From assembly GCA_037447655.1 (NCBI GenBank), contig JBBHKE010000349.1, positions 62,001-126,000 on the forward strand: DNA of 64,000 nt, in the 5' to 3' direction. The position numbers and the translations under genes were made by a program. The stretch's first letter is position 1. Every line of letters starts with the position of its first letter. Source of the DNA: Zygnema cylindricum. Taxonomy: Eukaryota; Streptophyta; Zygnematophyceae; Zygnematales; Zygnemataceae. Shown here one piece after another: positions 23,404 to 33,639 of this stretch. The notes under the pieces are model-generated. The model did no database searches, had not been told where the DNA came from, and worked only from the letters and a program-made list of their open reading frames with translations.

Positions 23404-24457
23404 TGAAACTCTGAGACCTCCATAATTCCTCAGAGTGGACAGCTTCCAAGAAGCCTCTAGGATATCCCTGACCCCTTTGTGTTTCAGCAAAAACAACTAC
23501 CAACCTGGTAGACAATAACTCTGACCAACTTCACCCCTGTGAAGGCAAGACTCCCCTGAGTCAATAGCAAAAAGAATCTCTGAATTTGCTCCCCTGAGTA
23601 GTAAGTCATGGAGGGTCAAAGTTGACCTTTTGTACAGAAGCTCTCTGGGAGAGAGCGTCCTATCTCATACTTTTTCTAAGTCCTATCTCTCTCACAGACT
23701 CTATCTACTGATGTACGAAGCCAATCAGAATGCAGTTTCGTACACAAAAGTACAGCTGCCGGTGTACTTTCTGTACGAACACTGTACGACATGGCCTTAA
23801 TGTCGACACATGGTATGTCCGGATTCGCTCCCGTAATCCTTGGAGATGCCGCGATCCAATGTAATTCCGCCACGTGTCATCCGATGTGGCGATGTTCACA
23901 AACCGCCGGAATCCTCTTCCGCGATCTCGTCGTTAATTCCGGCCGTCCGATTAAATTCATATTTAATCGTAGCCGTAATAAATACATGTGCGGTATTCTT
24001 TTCTATAAAAAAACAAATGCGCGGTATTGGTTTCTTATCCGTACCGCAATCCGTAATTTTACAATTATGGATCTATGTCTCCCGTAAACAATTATTGTTA
24101 AATGAATTTTCCTATTTGATAATATTTAATTAAATATCAAACCCTATATTACGTAACACTCGATAAAGACTTAACGGCTAAGGCTACGGCTACCGGCTGT
24201 CAGCCGGCCGGTAGATACAGGGATAAATTCCTGTAGCCGGCACTTTCGTTCTAGTAAATAAACCCCAAACTAATATATAATCCCCGTAAACTTCTAGATA
24301 GCCTAGGTAGCCATGGCTCTAGCTCCCTCTCCAATTTCTCAGTGAATGCGACAAGTTTGAGAGTTGGAGAGAGAAGTTAGAGGTAGACTGCCTCGGCTTC
24401 TTTCTATATTTCTATTTAGACCTAGAAAATACTTTAAATGGACCATTAATTTCTACA
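23404..24457 (-). repeat. Solo Copia LTR, family A
   Basis: A complete LTR (begins TGAAACTC, ends TTTCTACA) aligned with 49911-50960. Neither flank carries Copia interior sequence. The bordering five bases (CGGTG and ATACT) do not match, so it did not arise by simple in-place recombination of one element, or the flanks have changed. Confidence 0.82.
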
Positions 24458-24543
24458 ATACTCCCATTGGAGCTGGCCGCAAGGATATTTGGAATAACAC
24501 CGAATCCCTCCAGTCCATCTAGAATGGTTCCCCTGTTCCACAT

Positions 24544-25935
24544 TTGGCCGGGAGTCATTTGTCCCGTGTTCAGACTCGGATGGCGACGTATGAATGGGAC
24601 CGAGGCATTCTTCTCCGAAAATGGGCCAAGGGGACAAGGAAATTGGTTCCTCCTCCGGCAGATCGGGAAACCCTCATTGTTCGAATTCACCAGCAATGCG
24701 GGCACTTCGGACAGAAACGAACAACCTCACTCGTTACAGGGTCGTAGTGGTGGCATGGGTTGCGGGCCTTGGTCAACCGTGTGGTGCACATGTGCCCTTT
24801 CGATGACCGGGTGAAAGCCGCCTTTGACAAAAAAGGTGGAACGGAACTTCATTCTCTCCCCATCTGGGTGATAATTAACACGTGGTCACTGGATCTGCTG
24901 GCATAACTCCCAACCAACCAGAGGGGAAACTGTTTTGTTTTGGTAATGATTTAACCCTTCTTCAAATGGATTGAACTGGTGGTCCTTCCTTAAAAGGAGT
25001 CAAAAGCAGCATTCTTGCGAAGAGTGTTGTCCCAATTGGGAGCACAAGCAGAAGTTCTCACGGATCAGGGGTCCGAGTTTGCCGGAGAATTTTCTAACCT
25101 TTTGGCGAAGTGCCTGATTAACCACCGATTAACCAGCCGAGACCACCCTCATGCTGACGGTCTGGCTGAGAGGTGCGTACAGACACTGAAGCGGTCACTA
25201 CGAAAATATGCAGTTGAAGAGGATTTGAGGGAATGGGATAGATGGGAGTCTTGGATTACCATGGGATACAGGTTCAGTAGGAAGGCCTCCCTCCACTCCT
25301 ATAGCAATTACTTAATTCTCTTTGGCAGACATCCCATCCTACCAGGAGCTGCCTTGGCTCAAGCGGTTGTGCTTCCAGAAATAGACAACCAGAGGACTTT
25401 CGAGAAACTGATTGCCAACCAGGCCAAAGTGTTTCACCGGGAAATACCTCTGGCTATGGGCAATTTAGAGGCTGCTCAGCACAGGGATCAGCTTTGGTAT
25501 TCCCAACGGCGGAGCGGAAATAATGTCCCACGACAAAGGCGATTCGTACCCGGGGATTTTGTATATCGCATGCAACAGAAGAAAGATACTTTTGACATTT
25601 CGGCCTAAAGAGTGATACCGAAAGTAGTGGTGGTCTTTAACAAAGGGGTTCTTACTTTGGTTGGGAAAGACGGCCGGAAATTTCAAGAAAATCAGATCAA
25701 TGTGGCTCTTTGCGAACTACAAGGGCTAAAAGACGAACCCACTTTCCACCTCACCTATTTTGCAAAACAACCCTCATGTTCCTCTGCTTGCAATGGGTCC
25801 TCTGTGCCCGACCTTCTGTTAATGTGTGAACACTCTCATCAGGGGTGGCATGACGGCTGCTTAGAACTGAATTGGGAGCCCCGCTCTCACCCCGCAAATC
25901 CGTGGTTCTGTGGGGACTGCGAATTTCACGGCTAA
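24544..25935 (+). pseudogene. Ty3/Gypsy integrase with C-terminal PHD-finger-like domain (broken)
   Basis: Reading across stops, the plus strand gives a Gypsy integrase. A zinc-binding module comes first (IHQQCGHFGQKRT and VVHMC, 24680-24795), then the core with WSLD near 24890, VLTDQGSEFAGEF (25054-25092) and DHPHADGLAERCVQTLKRSL (25141-25200), which supply the D, D and E positions. The longest open piece is 25015-25608. A single TAA at 25606-25608 interrupts the same frame, which then continues 25609-25935 through the usual integrase C-terminal segment into a PHD-like Cys/His block at 25777-25920. At least four further stops lie between 24740 and 25000. Gag, protease and RT are absent upstream, where a Copia solo LTR abuts. 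Confidence 0.82.
25777..25920 (+). other. PHD-finger-like domain in the Gypsy integrase frame
   Basis: The residues run CSSAC, then LLLMCEHSHQGWHDGCLELN, then PWFCGDC. This follows the PHD pattern C..C, LLxCxxC, GWHxxCL, WxCxxC, including the aromatic residue before the final Cys pair. The fourth ligand position is Ser (codon TCT, one base from Cys TGT), so zinc binding would be impaired. PHD fingers read histone H3 tails; in an integrase I infer a targeting role similar to that of chromodomains in chromoviruses. Confidence 0.65.
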
Positions 25936-25963
25936 TTTGTCTAATATACTCTTAGTCATACGG

Positions 25964-25985
25964 GACTCAAAAGAGGGGGGGAATC
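25964..25985 (+). other. Putative polypurine tract of the Gypsy element
   Basis: A purine-rich run (AAAAGAGGGGGGGAA) lies between the end of the integrase frame and the TG start of the putative LTR, where a plus-strand primer is expected. Confidence 0.5.
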
Positions 25986-27380
25986 TGAGGGGGGGGGTAC
26001 GGGGTAATTTTTCTTTTCCATTCAATTCCTCAGTATTAACTATGCATATCCCTTGGGGGGGGGAGGAAGACAGAGAAGGGCATTGTCACGGGTCCAAAGA
26101 ATCATTAGCATTTGGGGTGGATGGCAGTTTTCTCATGCACATCTCATAGGACATCTTACCTAAACCTCATGGTCCCCAGGCACGCTCGACAACTGTCAAG
26201 CTCGTGTGCATCTTCGACACATTTGCACTCCCAAGAGTTTAGGGGCCTCGTCCAACCATGTACAGACTCCAACGTACGCAGAAGGGGGAGGATAACCCGC
26301 AGGATCAGAACTTTGTATTTTCACCGTGGAGCACAATGCAATTTAGTTCACCTTAAACGGAGGTCGAACTACAGAGTTAGTCTGGTGCAAAAGTGGCAGC
26401 TTCATTATATGGCATCCCTTCTATGTAGCTCATTGCGGAGGGGTACATTGTGGAACGGCACGCAACCTTTGGGATTATCCCATATATCTTGATGTTAGCT
26501 GTCCGTACGATGTTTATTTAAGAGAAACAAACGGACAACGCATTTATGACACCGGCTCAAAGTTACACGTTTCACGCCAATTCAAGACATTGTTGCTTAC
26601 TAGTGTACCATAGGGGGACCTTTGGCTGTCAAGTCAGCTGGAGCCAGTCGCCTTACTTTTTGCCTTGAATGTAGTACCACTTGTTTTTTCTTATGTCCGT
26701 ATGATAACAATTGCTGGCCGCTGATTGGCTTTTAGCATTGCTTTGACTTTGGAAGGGGCAATAGGACAGACTTTGGTTGTATAAGCCACTTAGGGCCGAA
26801 GGAAACAAGTTGCTTTTTCTGTACTGTCTTCGTGAAAACCCTAAGAGAATTAAATCAACCTCTCTGTTGGAGAACTGTTGCATTGTGTCGTGGACTCTAT
26901 TGCCATCTTTGTTTTGGATTTTCTTTTGTGAAGACCCTAGCTCGGGTGGGTGGTCGGCACAATTCTCTCTTTGGGTTGTTTAGGCTTTTGCTGTTTGGAA
27001 CTTTGAAGAGTCTTGTCGGATCCGTACGGCGGAACCGAGAGGGTGAGGGAGACTCATACCTTTCTTCAGGGCCATTGGGAGAGTTTTCTTCTTCTGAAAT
27101 TGGTCATCGTTGCAATCTAGGGTATGTTTGCTCGCTTCACCATTATCATTGACTTATATCTTTATTTCCATTCTCTGGGGCAAGGTGATATTGTTTAATC
27201 TGAAAGAGCCGATTTTTATTGTTTCTATATTTCTGCGTGGGAGTTATTTGCGTACTCTTGTGGTCGTCTTTGGTTTCTGTCTCGAGTTCTTGTGGGTCGG
27301 ATCGGACGACAATCATTTTTTTTCTATTATTTGGAGAGTGGTCAGGGTGTAGCATTTAGTAGGCCTCCGGCAGATAAGCA
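25986..27380 (+). repeat. Putative Gypsy 3' LTR
   Basis: It starts TGAGGGGGGGGGTACGGGG just after the polypurine tract. The first about 215 bp recur at 27385-27600. The right end is uncertain: CA occurs at 27353-27354 and at 27379-27380. The small frames inside show no similarity that I recognise. Confidence 0.5.
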
Positions 27381-27384
27381 CTAT

Positions 27385-27600
27385 CGGAGGGGGGGGTACG
27401 GGGTACTTTTTCTTTTTCACTCAATTCTTCATTATTACCTATGCATATCTCTAAGGGGGAAAAAAGACAGAGAAGGGCATTATCACGGGTCCGAGGAATC
27501 ATTAGCATTTGGGGTGGATGGCAGGTTTCTCATGCACAGCTCATAGGACATCTTACCTGAACCTCGTGGTCCCTAGGCATGCTCGACAGTATGCGTTGTG
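27385..27600 (+). repeat. Partial second copy of the Gypsy LTR start
   Basis: It matches 25986-26195 (GGGGTACGGGGTA, ACAGAGAAGGGCATT, GCATTTGGGGTGGATGGCAG, TAGGACATCTTACCT) and diverges after about 27590. It forms an LTR-LTR tandem with no interior between. Confidence 0.75.
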
Positions 27601-27793
27601 CACACTCTTGTATGAACTTACGAATACGACGTATAATCATAGTAAGGCACGCAAGATAGACGTTTTTTTTTAGCCTAAGGGTTTTTGTAGCCACCAATAG
27701 GCTGGTTTTGGTAATATTTTTTTGCTGTGTGGATTTTTTTTTTTTAAACGTCCTATACTACCCGATTTGTCAATTTGAGGTTTTTTTTAGTGC

Positions 27794-28763
27794 TGCAATT
27801 GTGTGTCCCCCATTGGACTTAAGAATTGAAAAAGCCTCTAAATAGTTTTTAACTAACTCTTCTTCAACGAGGACCGCTGTTACCGAAACACGCATATAGA
27901 CAATGTGACTGCACATCTATGTAGTCTTGACTGCGTTGAGTCCGCAGCAAGACAAATCACTGAAAACGCCCTACCAGGCGATTTATTCTTAAGTGGCAAA
28001 GATGCCAATATTTATAGAAGCTCATTGGGAGAGAGGCGGCTACCTCCACAATCCTCTAAGTCTTAAACCCCTCTCACAACCCCTATTTACTAATGTACGA
28101 ACTAATCAGAGAACTATACAGTACAGAAATGTACTATGGTCGATGTCCTTTATGTACAGCCTATGCCCGAAAAGGCCATAGAGTTTACGTTTGTTTCCTC
28201 TAGGTTTGTTCTCATTTGTTGTGGGATTCGCGCTTTCCAATTCTATTGTACCACGTGGCGCCAGGTAATGTCACGTCGAAAACCGCCAAAGCAGCCATTC
28301 TGGGGTCTCGGCGATGGTGCGTGCTGTCGGATCTAAGCTCGCTTTTAGTATTAGCTGAAAAAACAAATGTCTGGTACATTTGTTTCGTGCGGATCTCTTT
28401 TCGCACTGTATTACACCGAGTCTCTATGCTTCTTATCTTTAATTTCATTAATCGAATTATGGTCTTTTAGTAATATTATAAATAGCAATCAAACCTTGTA
28501 CACTCTAACGAACTAACGGCTACGCCTAGCTCTGCCGGTTGAAAGTTTGAGTCATGTCGGACTCAACCTGTTTGTTAAGAGTGACTTAAGTCACTAGTCG
28601 TGCCTGTGTAGCTAAGGCAGCCATGGCTCCACCACTCTCTCTCACCTTCGGTGACTACAACAAATATGGGGGCTAGTAAGAGAAAGTGGAGGCAAAATGC
28701 TTGCGTTTTTTCTATAATCTCTTCAGACCTAGAAAATACCCTCTAAATCTATTGTTTTCAACA
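27794..28763 (-). repeat. Left (3') LTR of Copia B2
   Basis: It begins TGCAATTGTGTGTCCCCC and ends TTTTCAACA, aligning with the B1 LTRs, and is followed by Copia RNaseH sequence to the right. No right LTR of B2 survives in the window. Confidence 0.85.
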
Positions 28764-30190
28764 CTCTTGTAATTTTCTAGTCTAATTTCAGTTTATCTTT
28801 AAGTCCACATTTTTCTCTACAATTTTTTAACTTAGGAGATGGCACAAGTTTGGTCATCATATCAGCCACCATTTCCCCATCAACTCCATACTAAAGATTC
28901 ACAATTACGTTTTCAACCTTTTCCCTCACAAAACTCAATCTTATGTCCCTATGTTTGCCAAAGTGATGTATTGGATTGGCTGCAATTGCAATGGCACGGT
29001 GATTATCACAAAACACTTCATGCACTCCCTCTTTCATATACTCTAGTTCTTGTAACAAAGAATTCACCCAAACCAATTCATTCACAACAGAGCAAGAGGC
29101 CATATATTCTGCCTCCATACTGGACTGAGCAACCACCTTTTGATGCTTGCTACTCCAACAGCAAGTACCTCCTCCCACATACAACACATACCCAGAAGTG
29201 CATCTTCTCATAGGTGCATCTCTATAACTGGTATCACTCCAAGTAGTGAGGTTAGTGTGCTCCCCTCCCAAATGTAACCATAAATCCCTTGTTCCCATCA
29301 GATATCTCATGACTCTCTTGGATGCCTCCCAATCTTTCTTCCTATGATCATTAAGACTCATATTGAGGAATCCAATTGCTGCTGCTATGTCTTGCCTAGT
29401 ACAGTTCATAAAATAGATTTGGCTTCCTACAACCTGCTTGTAAGGAATAGACTTCATAAGATGGCTCTTTTCTGGACTCATTTGATCTTCTAAGATTATC
29501 ACTCCTCCTACACTCCCATTACTTACTTTCTTCAAGTCCTTGGGAGTGGTACAACTGTTTGCATTTGCCATCTGGAATTCCTCAAGCATATTCCTTGTAG
29601 CCTCTTTTTGAGTAAGTCAGATAATTCTTTTCCCTCTATCTCTTTCCATTTGAAATCCCAGAATATATTTTGCTTCCCGTAAATCCTTCATGTGAAATTT
29701 GCTTCTAAGATCTTTCTTTAACTTATTGATCTTTTCCATGACCTTTCTCAACACCAGGAAATCATCCACATAAATTGCAATGAAAAAAACACCATTCTTA
29801 TCTTCAAACATATTAATAGAATGGTCGAAGGTGATCCGGTTATATCATAGATTGGTGAGAAACTCATCTAGTTTGATATTCCATTGCTTTAGTACATATA
29901 AGGATTTTATGAGTCTGCACACTTTGCTCTCCTCTCTTTCCTCTACTAAACCCTTTGGCTGTTGCACGAATATCTCTTCCTCTAGCTCACCATTGAGGAA
30001 GGTGGTCTTAATACACATCAAATATATTTCCATGTTTTCCGTTGCCGCTAGACTAAGGAGAATCCTTATTAATGGGAACCGAACCACCGGAGCAAAAGTC
30101 TCCTCATAATCTATCCAATCCTTTTGGGTGAACCCCTTTGCTACCAGCCAAGCCTAATATCTTTCAATGGTATTATCTGGTTTCACTTTC
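28764..30190 (-). pseudogene. Copia B2 reverse transcriptase and RNaseH, broken
   Basis: The RNaseH part is the longest open piece (28891-29589, 232 residues) with TWSDTSYRDAPMRRCTSGYV, WSSKHQKVVAQSSMEAEYMA and FCDNHRAIAIAANPIHHF. The RT appears at 29617-29811 (AIYVDDFLVLRK, catalytic YVDD retained) and 29845-30087 (VRFPLIRILLSLAATENMEI, LIKSLYVLKQ). Frameshifts separate the pieces, and the FGKHRDIR segment has lost two residues compared with intact copies. Confidence 0.85.
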
Positions 30191-31560
30191 AGTTTAAACA
30201 CTCACAAGCACCCAATCGTTTTTCTGTTCGGAGGACAGTCCACCAACTCTTAAGTATTTGCTTCCATGATGGAGGCCATCACATCATTTATGGCTCTAAC
30301 CCATCTATTTTTCTTTGGATTGTTCATTGCCTATGAGTATGAAAAAGGCACATCACAATGAGACAGGTAAGTTACCTTGTGAGCAGCTTGCTTTTCCTGT
30401 AGTATTTTGCTGCTTGTCCGTCCTCCCTCAAAGTGCGAAGCTTGAATGGAGGGAAGTCTCGGGCTCCTCTTCACTGTCTCATCGTCTCCACTATCCATGG
30501 AAGCCGGTTCTGGATCCTCCTTCTCTGTCTCCTCCCAATGTATAGGAATATCAGGAGATTCTGGTATATCTCTCCTATATTGGATCTCCCTTTAATCTAC
30601 AATCACGTTTTCCCTTTATGTCCCTTCGAGAAGATCTGAGTCCTCTTCAATCTCGGACTCAAAACTGATTCTTATTTTCTTGGTATATTTAAAGGGTCCA
30701 AATGACTTCCCTTCATCCATGACAACCAGGTGTTTTACCAGAATAATATCTTTTTTAGCTGAGTCATAGACTCTATATCACTTAACATCTTCATCATATC
30801 CCATAAAATACCCTTGTTTCCCTTTAGCATCTAGTTTCTAGTTTTTCCTATCTGTGTAAATGCTCTAAACTTCACTGCCGAATACTTTAAGGTGAGAAAT
30901 ATCTAGTTTCCTTCCAACCCATCTCTCATAAGGTGTCATTCCTTTTAAGACCGTAGTAGGGACATTATTTTTAATGTAGTTAGCAGAGTTCATGGCTTCT
31001 GCCTAAAACCTTTTTCCCACCTTCTTGTCGGCTAACATACTTTATACTCTATCTTCTAGAGTCCGGTTGAACCTCTCAGCTACCCTAATTTTTTTTGGGT
31101 TTTTCAGTACACTTTTCTTAATGTTGAACTCCCTCGTCCCTGAAGTATTCCTCAAACTAGTTAGACGTATATTCTCCCCCATTCTCACTCTTTATTCTCT
31201 TAATGGGGGTTCCATGCAACTTCTCACTCCAGGCTTTATATACTTTGAAGTAAGTTGGTGTCTCAGAATTTGTTTTTACGAAGTCAACTCAAGAGTATCT
31301 ACACGAGTCATCACTAATTATCAACATAAACCTCTTCTCTCCGACCGAAGGTACTTTTGACGGGTCCTGATGTCTTTGTGGACCATGTCTATTAGTTTCT
31401 CACCTCAATATGTAGCAGTTTTGTGATAAGGGAGTCTGTTTGTCTTTCCTTGGGCACATCCACTATAATCATCCACAATTTCATTATCCCCAAACTAAAT
31501 GCCTTCTATTACACAAAGTTTCTTAATTTCCCTCAGCCTATCAAAGTGCACATGCCCCAA
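30191..31560 (-). pseudogene. Copia B2 integrase and linker region, heavily decayed
   Basis: By alignment with element A, this stretch covers the integrase-RT linker, the integrase core and the GAG-pre-integrase module, on the minus strand. Only short open stretches remain (for example the GYDEDVK-type segment near 30780-30815), with many stops. The assignment rests on nucleotide resemblance to 6348-7400 and 46900-48400. Confidence 0.7.
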
Positions 31561-32396
31561 CCGCTTTTGCCAAATCATCATGTTTGGGACACCAAAATAG
31601 TAAGCATTTTTCTTTTCATTACTCAGGTTAAGCCTTAACATTCTTAGGCTTCCCTTGTCTGGTGTGAAGTACACTTTATCCCCATACTTTTCTATAAAGA
31701 ATCCGTTCCTAATAAAGGTATCAAACTCCTCATCTAATACAAAGGTAGAGACAAGATTTTTACTCAGCTGTGGAATGTAGAGTACAACCTGAGAAAGTGA
31801 GTATAGAAGTCTTATCGTTCACAAAATTTTTTAGATCTATCGAACCCACTAGATCTATAGTAACTACTCTACCATCTCCATACTCTATCACTACAGTAGG
31901 GATCTTTCATTGCTTGATAAAGAGGTGTCTATCACCACACATATGCATGGATGCACATGAATTGATGATCCATGGTTCATGTGGAGCTTCCCCAATGGCT
32001 CCAAGAGCACACTTCTGATCTGAGGAATCTCCCTCTCCTCGAGATTGTCGTCAAGAAGGAGCTCCCCATCCTCCTCAGAGGCCTCGTCCTCCTTGGTCTC
32101 CCATTTCACTTGTGTGACCACAAGTTCCTTCTTCTTTCCTCCGGAAGAGCCCCCTCCACGGTTCTCTTAGATTCTCAACTCTGACTGCTTGGTGCAATCC
32201 GCTATGAAGTGTCCAGGCTTTTTGCAAAATGGCAAAGATCCTTTGGGGGCCTTGGTCCTCCAAATTGATCTTTCTTTGCTTTGAAGTTGTCGTACGGCTT
32301 CCTCGACTCCTTCCCCCACCGATCTGTTCCGGCAGCTAGAGCCTAAACACTCTTTGCTCCTCTCCGAATCTCAATAGTGTTCTCCTGCACGAGTAT
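31561..32396 (-). pseudogene. Copia B2 protease and gag C-terminal region, broken
   Basis: Minus-strand sequence aligns with the B1 protease-gag segment (ISTLVLDE-type and HMC protease surroundings near 31740-31960, zinc-knuckle region near 32215). It ends abruptly at 32396 where element C is inserted; the rest of the gag resumes at 36713. Confidence 0.78.
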
Positions 32397-33639
32397 TGTT
32401 GATATTTGAGTATTTTATAGGTCTGTATTAGGATAGAAAAAGAGTTGAGGCGGTCTGCCTCTAACTCCCCTTTCCAAGCCCCCATACTTGTTGTAGTCAC
32501 TGAAGGTTGGATAGGGAGCTAGAGCCATGGCTGCCTAGGCTCTTTAGAGAAGACAGGGGGTAAATTAGGTAGACTTACCAAAAGTTAGCTGACGGACCCA
32601 GGAATTGATCCTGGTACCTACCGTCTGTCAATCCGCAGTAGCCGTTAGCTCTAGCTGTTATGTCTAGAACAGATATTACGATATATAGGGTTTGACAAAT
32701 ATATAAATCGTTATATGTAGATTAATCCGTTTAACGGCTAATAGATACTTAGTACATAGATACAGTTTAATTTAGTACGAAGTACGGAATGGGGGCAGAA
32801 CGGATACCGCGCATTTGTTTCGATATCGAAACAAATACCGCGCATTTGTTTTGACAGCGAAACAAATACCGCGCATTTGTTTCGATAGCGAAACAAATAC
32901 CGCGCGTCGAATTTCAGCGGCTAGGATTATAGCCGGTTTTGATCGGACGACCACGATAGGCGCCGCGATCACGAAAAAGGCATTTTTGGCGTTTTACGAT
33001 ATTTGCCACGTCAGATGACACGTGGCGTGATAACATTGGACTACGGGAATTCCGGAGATTACATGAACTAATCCTGATTTGACACGTGTCGACATTTTGG
33101 CCATGTCGTACAATGGCCGTACAGAAAGTACACAGGCACCTGTACTTTTATGTACGACACAGTAATTTGATTGGTGCCGTACTTCAGTAGATAGAGTTTT
33201 AGAGAGGGAATAGGACTTAGAAAATTTTGGGTAGGCAGCTGCCTCTCCCAGAGAACACCCTGTATAAATGGCAAACTTTGGCCAGCCATAACTATCAATT
33301 TACTTGACCATTTTCAGTGATTCTTTTTGCTGCGGACTCAGGGGAGTCTAGGCTACACAGGGGTGTAGTCGGTCAGAGTTTTTGTCTGCCAGGGTGGCTG
33401 TATTTCTAAAGGAAAGTCAAAGTGGGTGAATGTGTCCAAATCTCATATTCTAACTTTGCATTCTGTGGTGGAACTGAGCACACAGAAAGTGTTATTTCAC
33501 AGGGGTGAATCTATATTGGGGTTTTTGACTGTCAAGGGGTCAGTCATTTGGGTTTATATCAACTTGGAGTCGGCACTATCTAGATTAGCTTCTTTTGGAT
33601 CTACATACTATGAGGGCCAATGGAGGTCTCAGAGTTTCA
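32397..33639 (+). repeat. Left (5') LTR of Copia C
   Basis: It begins TGTTGATATTTGAG and ends CTCAGAGTTTCA. It contains a triplicated palindromic unit at about 32810-32906 and the tRNA-like module, read on the minus strand, at about 32584-32672. The gag ATG at 33620 lies inside its last 20 bases. Confidence 0.93.
32810..32906. promoter_or_regulatory. Three tandem copies of a palindromic unit in the LTR
   Basis: Three consecutive units of about 31-32 bp, each ACCGCGCATTTGTTTCGATA followed by its inverted half CGAAACAAAT. Family A LTRs have only a single version (for example about 45097-45130). The position upstream of the presumed R region suggests an enhancer-like array; this is inference. 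Confidence 0.6.

Noticed and set aside
26653-27352. Several 70-106 residue frames after the Gypsy integrase
   Set aside because: They fall inside the presumed LTR, overlap each other in different frames, and none shows a known motif.
32810-32906. Three equally spaced repeats resembling a small CRISPR array
   Set aside because: The units are palindromic, contiguous without spacers, inside a retrotransposon LTR, and the sequence is eukaryotic.
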